Shown here: in pieces, positions 1 to 15,000 of the stretch
Layout of the letters: each line of letters opens with the position of its first letter
How positions within the stretch are numbered: position 1 is the first letter of the stretch
From: Daphnia pulex
Lineage: Eukaryota > Arthropoda > Branchiopoda > Diplostraca > Daphniidae
Reading direction: 5' to 3'
Length of the DNA stretch: 64,000 bases
NCBI RefSeq assembly: GCF_021134715.1
Contig: NC_060021.1
Location: 1 to 64,000 of the forward strand
Program-made: the position numbers and the translations under genes
Notes under the pieces: model-generated
Database searches by the model: none
What the model was told of the DNA's origin: nothing
Seen by the model: only the letters and a program-made list of their open reading frames with translations

Positions 1-27
1 TGGTGGCGCTGATAGTTCCATAACTTG

Positions 28-3000
28 CCACCAGGTGGCGCTGATTTCAACACTTAGAAAAAGGCACTTCTACTGCTCAGAACCATGTGAAACAAACATA
101 ATTCTTGATCAGAATTTCACGCTGAGCACGATGCGATCAAAATAAAATTTAGTTCCAAAACTTGCCACCAGGTGGCGCTGATTTCAATACTTAGAAACAG
201 GCACTTCTACTGCTCAGAACCATGTGAAACAAACATATTCTTGATCAGAATTTCACGCTGAGCACGATGCGATCAAATAAAATTTAGTTCCAAAACTTGC
301 CACCAGGTGGCGCTGATTTCAATACTTAGAAACAGGCACTTCTACTGCTCAGAACCATGTGAAACAAACATATTCTTGATCAGAATTTCACGCTGAGCAC
401 GATGCGATCAAAATAAAATTTAGTTCCAAAACTTGCCACCAGGTGGCGCTGATTTCAACACTTAGAAACAGGCACTTCTACTGCTCAGAACCATGTGAAA
501 CAAACATATTCTTGATCAGAATTTCACGCTGAGCACGATGCGATCAAAATAAAATTTAGTTCCAAAACTTGCCACCAGGTGGCGCTGATTTCAACACTTA
601 GAAACAGGCACTTCTACTGCTCAGAACCATGTGAAACAAACATATTCTTGATCAGAATTTCACGCTGAGCACGATGCGATCAAAATAAAATTTAGTTCCA
701 AAACTTGCCACCAGGTGGCGCTGATTTCAATACTTAGAAACAGGCACTTCTACTGCTCAGAACCATGTGAAACAAACATATTCTTGATCAGAATTTCACG
801 CTGAGCACGATGCGATCAAAATAAAATTTAGTTCCAAAACTTGCCACCAGGTGGCGCTGATTTCAATACTTAGAAACAGGCACTTCTACTGCTCAGAACC
901 ATGTGAAACAAACATATTCTTGATCAGAATTTCACGCTGAGCACGATGCGATCAAAATAAAATTTAGTTCCAAACTTGCCACCAGGTGGCGCTGATTTCA
1001 ATACTTAGAAACAGGCACTTCTACTGCTCAGAACCATGTGAAACAAACATATTCTTGATCAGAATTTCACGCTGAGCACGATGCGATCAAAATAAAATTT
1101 AGTTCCAAAACTTGCCACCAGGTGGCGCTGATTTCAATACTTAGAAACAGGCACTTCTACTGCTCAGAACCATGTGAAACAAACATATTCTTGATCAGAA
1201 TTTCACGCTGAGCACGATGCGATCAAAATAAAATTTAGTTCCAAAACTTGCCACCAGGTGGCGCTGATTTCAACACTTAGAAACAGGCACTTCTACTGCT
1301 CAGAACCATGTGAAACAAACATATTCTTGATCAGAAATTTCACGCTGAGCACGATGCGATCAAAATAAAATTAGTTCCAAAACTTGCCACCAGGTGGCGC
1401 TGATTTCAATACTTAGAAACAGGCACTTCTACTGCTCAGAACCATGTGAAACAAACATATTCTTGATCAGAATTTCACGCTGAGCACGATGCGATCAAAA
1501 TAAAATTTAGTTCCAAAACTTGCCACCAGGTGGCGCTGATTTCAACACTTAGAAACAGGCACTTCTACTGCTCAGAACCATGTGAAACAAACATATTCTT
1601 GATCAGAATTTCACGCTGAGCACGATGCGATCAAAATAAAATTTAGTTCCAAACTTGCCACCAGGTGGCGCTGATTTCAACACTTAGAAACAGGCACTTC
1701 TACTGCTCAGAACCATGTGAAACAAACATATTCTTGATCAGAATTTCACGCTGAGCACGATGCGATCAAAATAAAATTTAGTTCCAAAACTTGCCACCAG
1801 GTGGCGCTGATTTCAACACTTAGAAACAGGCACTTCTACTGCTCACCATGTGAAACAAACATATTCTTGATCAGAATTTCACGCTGAGCACGATGCGATC
1901 AAAATAAAATTTAGTTCCAAAACTTGCCACCAGGTGGCGCTGATTTCAACACTTAGAAACAGGCACTTCTACTGCTCAGAACCATGTGAAACAAACATAT
2001 TCTTGATCAGAATTTCACGCTGAGCACGATGCGATCAAAATAAAATTTAGTTCCAAAACTTGCCACCAGGTGGCGCTGATTTCAATACTTAGAAACAGGC
2101 ACTTCTACTGCTCAGAACCATGTGAAACAAACATATTCTTGATCAGAATTTCACGCTGAGCACGATGCGATCAAAATAAAATTTAGTTCCAAAACTTGCC
2201 ACCAGGTGGCGCTGATTTCAATACTTAGAAACAGGCACTTCTACTGCTCAGAACCATGTGAAACAAACATATTCTTGATCAGAATTTCACGCTGAGCACG
2301 ATGCGATCAAAATAAAATTTAGTTCCAAAACTTGCCACCAGGTGGCGCTGATTTCAATACTTAGAAACAGGCACTTCTACTGCTCAGAACCATGTGAAAC
2401 AAACATATTCTTGATCAGAGAATTTCACGCTGAGCACGATGCGATCAAAATAAAATTTAGTTCCAAAACTTGCCACCAGGTGGCGCTGATTTCAATACTT
2501 AGAAACAGGCACTTCTACTGCTCAGAACCATGTGAAACAAACATATTCTTGATCAGAATTTCACGCTGAGCACGATGCGATCAAAATAAAATTTAGTTCC
2601 AAAACTTGCCACCAGGTGGCGCTGATAGTTCCATAACTTGCCACCAGGTGGCGCTGATTTCAACACTTAGAAAAAGGCACTTCTACTGCTCAGAACCATG
2701 TGAAACAAACATATTCTTGATCAGAATTTCACGCTGAGCACGATGCGATCAAAATAAAATTTAGTTCCAAAACCTGCCACCAGGTGGCGCTGATTTCAAT
2801 ACTTAGAAACAGGCACTTCTACTGCTCAGAACCATGTGAAACAAAGATATTCTTGATCAGAATTTCACGCTGAGCACGATGCGATCAAAATAAAATTTAG
2901 TTCCAAAACTTGCCACCAGGTGGCGCTGATTTCAATACTTAGAAACAGGCACTTCTACTGCTCAGAACCATGTGAAACAAACATATTCTTGATCAGAATT

Positions 3001-6000
3001 TCACGCTGAGCACGATGCGATCAAAATAAAATTTAGTTCCAAAACTTGCCACCAGGTGGCGCTGATTTCAATACTTAGAAACAGGCACTTCTACTGCTCA
3101 GAACCATGTGAAACAAACATATTCTTGATCAGAATTTCACGCTGAGCACGATGCGATCAAAATAAAATTTAGTTCCAAAACTTGCCACCAGGTGGCGCTG
3201 ATTTCAATACTTAGAAACAGGCACTTCTACTGCTCAGAACCATGTGAAACAAACATATTCTTGATCAGAATTTCACGCTGAGCACGATGCGATCAAAATA
3301 AAATTTAGTTCCAAAACTTGCCACCAGGTGGCGCTGATTTCAACACTTAGAAACAGGCACTTCTACTGCTCAGAACCATGTGAAACAAACATATTCTTGA
3401 TCAGAATTTCACGCTGAGCACGATGCGATCAAAATAAAATTTAGTTCCAAAACTTGCCACCAGGTGGCGCTGATTTCAACACTTAGAAACAGGCACTTCT
3501 ACTGCTCAGAACCATGTGAAACAAACATATTCTTGATCAGAATTTCACGCTGAGCACGATGCGATCAAAATAAAATTTAGTTCCAAAACTTGCCACCAGG
3601 TGGCGCTGATTTCAATACTTAGAAACAGGCACTTCTACTGCTCAGAACCATGTGAAACAAACATATTCTTGATCAGAATTTCACGCTGAGCACGATGCGA
3701 TCAAAATAAAATTTAGTTCCAAAACTTGCCACCAGGTGGCGCTGATTTCAACACTTAGAAACAGGCACTTCTACTGCTCAGAACCATGTGAAACAAACAT
3801 ATTCTTGATCAGAATTTCACGCTGAGCACGATGCGATCAAAATAAAATTTAGTTCCAAAACTTGCCACCAGGTGGCGCTGATTTCAACACTTAGAAACAG
3901 GCACTTCTACTGCTCAGAACCATGTGAAACAAACATATTCTTGATCAGAATTTCACGCTGAGCACGATGCGATCAAAATAAAATTTAGTTCCAAAACTTG
4001 CCACCAGGTGGCGCTGATTTCAACACTTAGAAACAGGCACTTCTACTGCTCAGAACCATGTGAAACAAACATATTCTTGATCAGAATTTCACGCTGAGCA
4101 CGATGCGATCAAAATAAAATTTAGTTCCAAAACTTGCCACCAGGTGGCGCTGATTTCAACACTTAGAAAAAGGCACTTCTACTGCTCAGAACCATGTGAA
4201 ACAAACATATTCTTGATCAGAATTTCACGCTGAGCACGATGCGATCAAAATAAAATTTAGTTCCAAAACTTGCCACCAGGTGGCGCTGATAGTTCCAAAA
4301 CTTGCCACCAGGTGGCGCTGATTTCAACACTTAGAAACAGGCACTTCTACTGCTCAGAACCATGTGAAACAAACATATTCTTGATCAGAATTTCACGCTG
4401 AGCACGATGCGATCAAAATAAAATTTAGTTCCAAAACTTGCCACCAGGTGGCGCTGATTTCAATACTTAGAAACAGGCACTTCTACTGCTCAGAACCATG
4501 TGAAACAAACATATTCTTGATCAGAATTTCACGCTGAGCACGATGCGATCAAAATAAAATTTAGTTCCAAAACTTGCCACCAGGTGGCGCTGATTTCAAT
4601 ACTTAGAAACAGGCACTTCTACTGCTCAGAACCATGTGAAACAAACATATTCTTGATCAGAATTTCACGCTGAGCACGATGCGATCAAAATAAAATTTAG
4701 TTCCAAAACTTGCCACCAGGTGGCGCTGATTTCAACACTTAGAAACAGGCACTTCTACTGCTCAGAACCATGTGAAACAAACATATTCTTGATCAGAATT
4801 TCACGCTGAGCACGATGCGATCAAAATAAAATTTAGTTCCAAAACTTGCCACCAGGTGGCGCTGATTTCAATACTTAGAAACAGGCACTTCTACTGCTCA
4901 GAACCATGTGAAACAAACATATTCTTGATCAGAATTTCACGCTGAGCACGATGCGATCAAAATAAAATTTAGTTCCAAAACTTGCCACCAGGTGGCGCTG
5001 ATTTCAATACTTAGAAACAGGCACTTCTACTGCTCAGAACCATGTGAAACAAACATATTCTTGATCAGAATTTTACGCTGAGCACGATGCGATCAAAATA
5101 AAATTTAGTTCCAAAACTTGCCACCAGGTGGCGCTGATTTCAATACTTAGAAACAGGCACTTCTACTGCTCAGAACCATGTGAAACAAACATATTCTTGA
5201 TCAGAATTTCACGCTGAGCACGATGCGATCAAAATAAAATTTAGTTCCAAAACTTGCCACCAGGTGGCGCTGATTTCAATACTTAGAAACAGGCACTTCT
5301 ACTGCTCAGAACCATGTGAAACAAACATATTCTTGATCAGAATTTCACGCTGAGCACGATGCGATCAAAATAAAATTTAGTTCCAAAACTTGCCACCAGG
5401 TGGCGCTGATTTCAATACTTAGAAACAGGCACTTCTACTGCTCAGAACCATGTGAAACAAACATATTCTTGATCAGAATTTCACGCTGAGCACGATGCGA
5501 TCAAAATAAAATTTAGTTCCAAAACTTGCCACCAGGTGGCGCTGATTTCAATACTTAGAAACAGGCACTTCTACTGCTCAGAACCATGTGAAACAAACAT
5601 ATTCTTGATCAGAATTTTACGCTGAGCACGATGCGATCAAAATAAAATTTAGTTCCAAAACTTGCCACCAGGTGGCGCTGATTTCAATACTTAGAAACAG
5701 GCACTTCTACTGCTCAGAACCATGTGAAACAAACATATTCTTGATCAGAATTTTACGCTGAGCACGATGCGATCAAAATAAAATTTAGTTCCAAAACTTG
5801 CCACCAGGTGGCGCTGATTTCAATACTTAGAAACAGGCACTTCTACTGCTCAGAACCATGTGAAACAAACATATTCTTGATCAGAATTTCACGCTGAGCA
5901 CGATGCGATCAAAATAAAATTTAGTTCCAAAACCTGCCACCAGGTGGCGCTGATTTCAATACTTAGAAACAGGCACTTCTACTGCTCAGAACCATGTGAA

Positions 6001-9000
6001 ACAAAGATATTCTTGATCAGAATTTCACGCTGAGCACGATGCGATCAAAATAAAATTTAGTTCCAAAACTTGCCACCAGGTGGCGCTGATTTCAATACTT
6101 AGAAACAGGCACTTCTACTGCTCAGAACCATGTGAAACAAACATATTCTTGATCAGAATTTCACGCTGAGCACGATGCGATCAAAATAAAATTTAGTTCC
6201 AAAACTTGCCACCAGGTGGCGCTGATTTCAACACTTAGAAAAAGGCACTTCTACTGCTCAGAACCATGTGAAACAAACATATTCTTGATCAGAATTTCAC
6301 GCTGAGCACGATGCGATCAAAATAAAATTTAGTTCCAAAACTTGCCACCAGGTGGCGCTGATAGTTCCAAAACTTGCCACCAGGTGGCGCTGATTTCAAC
6401 ACTTAGAAACAGGCACTTCTACTGCTCAGAACCATGTGAAACAAACATATTCTTGATCAGAATTTCACGCTGAGCACGATGCGATCAAAATAAAATTTAG
6501 TTCCAAAACTTGCCACCAGGTGGCGCTGATAGTTCCAAAACTTGCCACCAGGTGGCGCTGATTTCAACACTTAGAAAAAGGCACTTCTACTGCTCAGAAC
6601 CATGTGAAACAAACATATTCTTGATCAGAATTTCACGCTGAGCACGATGCGATCAAAATAAAATTTAGTTCCAAAACTTGCCACCAGGTGGCGCTGATTT
6701 CAACACTTAGAAACAGGCACTTCTACTGCTCAGAACCATGTGAAACAAACATATTCTTGATCAGAATTTCACGCTGAGCACGATGCGATCAAAATAAAAT
6801 TTAGTTCCAAAACTTGCCACCAGGTGGCGCTGATTTCAACACTTAGAAACAGGCACTTCTACTGCTCAGAACCATGTGAAACAAACATATTCTTGATCAG
6901 AATTTCACGCTGAGCACGATGCGATCAAAATAAAATTTAGTTCCAAAACTTGCCACCAGGTGGCGCTGATAGTTCCAAAACTTGCCACCAGGTGGCGCTG
7001 ATTTCAACACTTAGAAAAAGGCACTTCTACTGCTCAGAACCATGTGAAACAAACATATTCTTGATCAGAATTTCACGCTGAGCACGATGCGATCAAAATA
7101 AAATTTAGTTCCAAAACTTGCCACCAGGTGGCGCTGATTTCAATACTTAGAAACAGGCACTTCTACTGCTCAGAACCATGTGAAACAAACATATTCTTGA
7201 TCAGAATTTCACGCTGAGCACGATGCGATCAAAATAAAATTTAGTTCCAAAACTTGCCACCAGGTGGCGCTGATTTCAATACTTAGAAACAGGCACTTCT
7301 ACTGCTCAGAACCATGTGAAACAAACATATTCTTGATCAGAATTTCACGCTGAGCACGATGCGATCAAAATAAAATTTAGTTCCAAAACTTGCCACCAGG
7401 TGGCGCTGATAGTTCCAAAACTTGCCACCAGGTGGCGCTGATTTCAACACTTAGAAACAGGCACTTCTACTGCTCAGAACCATGTGAAACAAACATATTC
7501 TTGATCAGAATTTCACGCTGAGCACGATGCGATCAAAATAAAATTTAGTTCCAAAACTTGCCACCAGGTGGCGCTGATAGTTCCAAAACTTGCCACCAGG
7601 TGGCGCTGATTTCAACACTTAGAAAAAGGCACTTCTACTGCTCAGAACCATGTGAAACAAACATATTCTTGATCAGAATTTCACGCTGAGCACGATGCGA
7701 TCAAAATAAAATTTAGTTCCAAAACTTGCCACCAGGTGGCGCTGATTTCAACACTTAGAAACAGGCACTTCTACTGCTCAGAACCATGTGAAACAAACAT
7801 ATTCTTGATCAGAATTTCACGCTGAGCACGATGCGATCAAAATAAAATTTAGTTCCAAAACTTGCCACCAGGTGGCGCTGATTTCAACACTTAGAAACAG
7901 GCACTTCTACTGCTCAGAACCATGTGAAACAAACATATTCTTGATCAAAATTTCACGCTGAGCACGATGCGATCAAAATAAAATTTAGTTCCAAAACTTG
8001 CCACCAGGTGGCGCTGATAGTTCCAAAACTTGCCACCAGGTGGCGCTGATTTCAATACTTAGAAACAGGCACTTCTACTGCTCAGAACCATGTGAAACAA
8101 ACATATTCTTGATCAGAATTTCACGCTGAGCACGATGCGATCAAAATAAAATTTAGTTCCAAAACTTGCCACCAGGTGGCGCTGATAGTTCAAAAACTTG
8201 CCACCAGGTGGCGCTGATTTCAACACTTAGAAAAAGGCACTTCTACTGCTCAGAACCATGTGAAACAAACATATTCTTGATCAGAATTTCACGCTGAGCA
8301 CGATGCGATCAAAATAAAATTTAGTTCCAAAACTTGCCACCAGGTGGCGCTGATTTCAACACTTAGAAACAGGCACTTCTACTGCTCAGAACCATGTGAA
8401 ACAAACATATTCTTGATCAGAATTTCACGCTGAGCACGATGCGATCAAAATAAAATTTAGTTCCAAAACTTGCCACCAGGTGGCGCTGATTTCAACACTT
8501 AGAAAAAGGCACTTCTACTGCTCAGAACCATGTGAAACAAACATATTCTTGATCAGAATTTCACGCTGAGCACGATGCGATCAAAATAAAATTTAGTTCC
8601 AAAACTTGCCACCAGGTGGCGCTGATAGTTCCATAACTTGCCACCAGGTGGCGCTGATTTCAACACTTAGAAAAAGGCACTTCTACTGCTCAGAACCATG
8701 TGAAACAAACATATTCTTGATCAGAATTTCACGCTGAGCACGATGCGATCAAAATAAAATTTAGTTCCAAAACTTGCCACCAGGTGGCGCTGATTTCAAC
8801 ACTTAGAAACAGGCACTTCTACTGCTCAGAACCATGTGAAACAAACATATTCTTGATCAGAATTTCACGCTGAGCACGATGCGATCAAAATAAAATTTAG
8901 TTCCAAAACTTGCCACCAGGTGGCGCTGATTTCAATACTTAGAAACAGGCACTTCTACTGCTCAGAACCATGTGAAACAAACATATTCTTGATCAGAATT

Positions 9001-12000
9001 TCACGCTGAGCACGATGCGATCAAAATAAAATTTAGTTCCAAAACTTGCCACCAGGTGGCGCTGATTTCAATACTTAGAAACAGGCACTTCTACTGCTCA
9101 GAACCATGTGAAACAAACATATTCTTGATCAGAATTTCACGCTGAGCACGATGCGATCAAAATAAAATTTAGTTCCAAAACTTGCCACCAGGTGGCGCTG
9201 ATTTCAACACTTAGAAAAAGGAACTTCTACTGCTCACAACCATGTGAAACAAACATATTCTTGATCAGAATTTCACGCTGAGCACGATGCGATCAAAATA
9301 AAATTTAGTTCCAAAACTTGCCACCAGGTGGCGCTGATTTCAATACTTAGAAACAGGCACTTCTACTGCTCAGAACCATGTGAAACAAACATATTCTTGA
9401 TCAGAATTTCACGCTGAGCACGATGCGATCAAAATAAAATTTAGTTCCAAAACTTGCCACCAGGTGGCGCTGATTTCAATACTTAGAAACAGGCACTTCT
9501 ACTGCTCAGAACCATGTGAAACAAACATATTCTTGATCAGAATTTCACGCTGAGCACGATGCGATCAAAATAAAATTTAGTTCCAAAACTTGCCACCAGG
9601 TGGCGCTGATTTCAATACTTAGAAACAGGCACTTCTACTGCTCAGAACCATGTGAAACAAACATATTCTTGATCAGAATTTCACGCTGAGCACGATGCGA
9701 TCAAAATAAAATTTAGTTCCAAAACTTGCCACCAGGTGGCGCTGATTTCAATACTTAGAAACAGGCACTTCTACTGCTCAGAACCATGTGAAACAAACAT
9801 ATTCTTGATCAGAATTTTACGCTGAGCACGATGCGATCAAAATAAAATTTAGTTCCAAAACTTGCCACCAGGTGGCGCTGATTTCAATACTTAGAAACAG
9901 GCACTTCTACTGCTCAGAACCATGTGAAACAAACATATTCTTGATCAGAATTTCACGCTGAGCACGATGCGATCAAAATAAAATTTAGTTCCAAAACCTG
10001 CCACCAGGTGGCGCTGATTTCAATACTTAGAAACAGGCACTTCTACTGCTCAGAACCATGTGAAACAAAGATATTCTTGATCAGAATTTCACGCTGAGCA
10101 CGATGCGATCAAAATAAAATTTAGTTCCAAAACTTGCCACCAGGTGGCGCTGATTTCAATACTTAGAAACAGGCACTTCTACTGCTCAGAACCATGTGAA
10201 ACAAACATATTCTTGATCAGAATTTCACGCTGAGCACGATGCGATCAAAATAAAATTTAGTTCCAAAACTTGCCACCAGGTGGCGCTGATTTCAATACTT
10301 AGAAACAGGCACTTCTACTGCTCAGAACCATGTGAAACAAACATATTCTTGATCAGAATTTCACGCTGAGCACGATGCGATCAAAATAAAATTTAGTTCC
10401 AAAACTTGCCACCAGGTGGCGCTGATTTCAACACTTAGAAAAAGGCACTTCTACTGCTCAGAACCATGTGAAACAAACATATTCTTGATCAGAATTTCAC
10501 GCTGAGCACGATGCGATCAAAATAAAATTTAGTTCCAAAACTTGCCACCAGGTGGCGCTGATAGTTCCAAAACTTGCCACCAGGTGGCGCTGATTTCAAC
10601 ACTTAGAAACAGGCACTTCTACTGCTCAGAACCATGTGAAACAAACATATTCTTGATCAGAATTTCACGCTGAGCACGATGCGATCAAAATAAAATTTAG
10701 TTCCAAAACTTGCCACCAGGTGGCGCTGATAGTTCCAAAACTTGCCACCAGGTGGCGCTGATTTCAACACTTAGAAAAAGGCACTTCTACTGCTCAGAAC
10801 CATGTGAAACAAACATATTCTTGATCAGAATTTCACGCTGAGCACGATGCGATCAAAATAAAATTTAGTTCCAAAACTTGCCACCAGGTGGCGCTGATTT
10901 CAACACTTAGAAAAAGGCACTTCTACTGCTCAGAACCATGTGAAACAAACATATTCTTGATCAGAATTTCACGCTGAGCACGATGCGATCAAAATAAAAT
11001 TTAGTTCCAAAACTTGCCACCAGGTGGCGCTGATAGTTCCAAAACTTGCCACCAGGTGGCGCTGATTTCAACACTTAGAAAAAGGCACTTCTACTGCTCA
11101 GAACCATGTGAAACAAACATATTCTTGATCAGAATTTCACGCTGAGCACGATGCGATCAAAATAAAATTTAGTTCCAAAACTTGCCACCAGGTGGCGCTG
11201 ATTTCAATACTTAGAAACAGGCACTTCTACTGCTCAGAACCATGTGAAACAAACATATTCTTGATCAGAATTTCACGCTGAGCACGATGCGATCAAAATA
11301 AAATTTAGTTCCAAAACTTGCCACCAGGTGGCGCTGATTTCAATACTTAGAAACAGGCACTTCTACTGCTCAGAACCATGTGAAACAAACATATTCTTGA
11401 TCAGAATTTTACGCTGAGCACGATGCGATCAAAATAAAATTTAGTTCCAAAACTTGCCACCAGGTGGCGCTGATTTCAATACTTAGAAACAGGCACTTCT
11501 ACTGCTCAGAACCATGTGAAACAAACATATTCTTGATCAGAATTTCACGCTGAGCACGATGCGATCAAAATAAAATTTAGTTCCAAAACCTGCCACCAGG
11601 TGGCGCTGATTTCAATACTTAGAAACAGGCACTTCTACTGCTCAGAACCATGTGAAACAAACATATTCTTGATCAGAATTTCACGCTGAGCACGATGCGA
11701 TCAAAATAAAATTTAGTTCCAAAACTTGCCACCAGGTGGCGCTGATTTCAACACTTAGAAAAAGGCACTTCTACTGCTCAGAACCATGTGAAACAAACAT
11801 ATTCTTGATCAGAATTTCACGCTGAGCACGATGCGATCAAAATAAAATTTAGTTCCAAAACTTGCCACCAGGTGGCGCTGATAGTTCCAAAACTTGCCAC
11901 CAGGTGGCGCTGATTTCAACACTTAGAAACAGGCACTTCTACTGCTCAGAACCATGTGAAACAAACATATTCTTGATCAGAATTTCACGCTGAGCACGAT

Positions 12001-15000
12001 GCGATCAAAATAAAATTTAGTTCCAAAACTTGCCACCAGGTGGCGCTGATAGTTCCAAAACTTGCCACCAGGTGGCGCTGATTTCAACACTTAGAAAAAG
12101 GCACTTCTACTGCTCAGAACCATGTGAAACAAACATATTCTTGATCAGAATTTCACGCTGAGCACGATGCGATCAAAATAAAATTTAGTTCCAAAACTTG
12201 CCACCAGGTGGCGCTGATTTCAACACTTAGAAACAGGCACTTCTACTGCTCAGAACCATGTGAAACAAACATATTCTTGATCAGAATTTCACGCTGAGCA
12301 CGATGCGATCAAAATAAAATTTAGTTCCAAAACTTGCCACCAGGTGGCGCTGATAGTTCCAAAACTTGCCACCAGGTGGCGCTGATTTCAACACTTAGAA
12401 AAAGGCACTTCTACTGCTCAGAACCATGTGAAACAAACATATTCTTGATCAGAATTTCACGCTGAGCACGATGCGATCAAAATAAAATTTAGTTCCAAAA
12501 CTTGCCACCAGGTGGCGCTGATTTCAACACTTAGAAACAGGCACTTCTACTGCTCAGAACCATGTGAAACAAACATATTCTTGATCAGAATTTCACGCTG
12601 AGCACGATGCGATCAAAATAAAATTTAGTTCCAAAACTTGCCACCAGGTGGCGCTGATTTCAACACTTAGAAAAAGGAACTTCTACTGCTCACAACCATG
12701 TGAAACAAACATATTCTTGATCAGAATTTCACGCTGAGCACGATGCGATCAAAATAAAATTTAGTTCCAAAACTTGCCACCAGGTGGCGCTGATAGTTCC
12801 AAAACTTGCCACCAGGTGGCGCTGATTTCAACACTTAGAAAAAGGCACTTCTACTGCTCAGAACCATGTGAAACAAACATATTCTTGATCAGAATTTCAC
12901 GCTGAGCACGATGCGATCAAAATAAAATTTAGTTCCAAAACTTGCCACCAGGTGGCGCTGATTTCAACACTTAGAAACAGGCACTTCTACTGCTCAGAAC
13001 CATGTGAAACAAACATATTCTTGATCAGAATTTCACGCTGAGCACGATGCGATCAAAATAAAATTTAGTTCCAAAACTTGCCACCAGGTGGCGCTGATTT
13101 CAACACTTAGAAAAAGGCACTTCTACTGCTCAGAACCATGTGAAACAAACATATTCTTGATCAGAATTTCACGCTGAGCACGATGCGATCAAAATAAAAT
13201 TTAGTTCCAAAACTTGCCACCAGGTGGCGCTGATAGTTCCAAAACTTGCCACCAGGTGGCGCTGATTTCAACACTTAGAAAAAGGCACTTCTACTGCTCA
13301 GAACCATGTGAAACAAACATATTCTTGATCAGAATTTCACGCTGAGCACGATGCGATCAAAATAAAATTTAGTTCCAAAACTTGCCACCAGGTGGCGCTG
13401 ATTTCAACACTTAGAAACAGGCACTTCTACTGCTCAGAACCATGTGAAACAAACATATTCTTGATCAGAATTTCACGCTGAGCACGATGCGATCAAAATA
13501 AAATTTAGTTCCAAAACTTGCCACCAGGTGGCGCTGATAGTTCCAAAACTTGCCACCAGGTGGCGCTGATTTCAACACTTAGAAAAAGGCACTTCTACTG
13601 CTCAGAACCATGTGAAACAAACATATTCTTGATCAGAATTTCACGCTGAGCACGATGCGATCAAAATAAAATTTAGTTCCAAAACTTGCCACCAGGTGGC
13701 GCTGATTTCAACACTTAGAAACAGGCACTTCTACTGCTCAGAACCATGTGAAACAAACATATTCTTGATCAGAATTTCACGCTGAGCACGATGCGATCAA
13801 AATAAAATTTAGTTCCAAAACTTGCCACCAGGTGGCGCTGATTTCAACACTTAGAAAAAGGCACTTCTACTGCTCAGAACCATGTGAAACAAACATATTC
13901 TTGATCAGAATTTCACGCTGAGCACGATGCGATCAAAATAAAATTTAGTTCCAAAACTTGCCACCAGAAGGCGCTGATAGTTCCAAAACTTGCCACCAGG
14001 TGGCGCTGATTTCAACACTTAGAAAAAGGCACTTCTACTGCTCAGAACCATGTGAAACAAACATATTCTTGATCAGAATTTCACGCTGAGCACGATGCGA
14101 TCAAAATAAAATTTAGTTCCAAAACTTGCCACCAGGTGGCGCTGATAGTTCCAAAACTTGCCACCAGGTGGCGCTGATTTCAACACTTAGAAAAAGGCAC
14201 TTCTACTGCTCAGAACCATGTGAAACAAACATATTCTTGATCAGAATTTCACGCTGAGCACGATGCGATCAAAATAAAATTTAGTTCCAAAACTTGCCAC
14301 CAGGTGGCGCTGATTTCAACACTTAGAAACAGGCACTTCTACTGCTCAGAACCATGTGAAACAAACATATTCTTGATCAGAATTTCACGCTGAGCACGAT
14401 GCGATCAAAATAAAATTTAGTTCCAAAACTTGCCACCAGGTGGCGCTGATAGTTCCAAAACTTGCCACCAGGTGGCGCTGATTTCAACACTTAGAAAAAG
14501 GCACTTCTACTGCTCAGAACCATGTGAAACAAACATATTCTTGATCAGAATTTCACGCTGAGCACGATGCGATCAAAATAAAATTTAGTTCCAAAACTTG
14601 CCACCAGGTGGCGCTGATTTCAACACTTAGAAACAGGCACTTCTACTGCTCAGAACCATGTGAAACAAACATATTCTTGATCAGAATTTCACGCTGAGCA
14701 CGATGCGATCAAAATAAAATTTAGTTCCAAAACTTGCCACCAGGTGGCGCTGATAGTTCCAAAACTTGCCACCAGGTGGCGCTGATTTCAACACTTAGAA
14801 AAAGGCACTTCTACTGCTCAGAACCATGTGAAACAAACATATTCTTGATCAGAATTTCACGCTGAGCACGATGCGATCAAAATAAAATTTAGTTCCAAAA
14901 CTTGCCACCAGATGGCGCTGATTTCAACACTTAGAAACAGGCACTTCTACTGCTCAGAACCATGTGAAACAAACATATTCTTGATCAGAATTTCACGCTG

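Noticed and set aside
2342-2569. 75-codon open frame within the satellite
   Set aside because: Arises from one unit with an extra two bases (atcagagaattt) that removes a stop; the protein is the satellite read twice.
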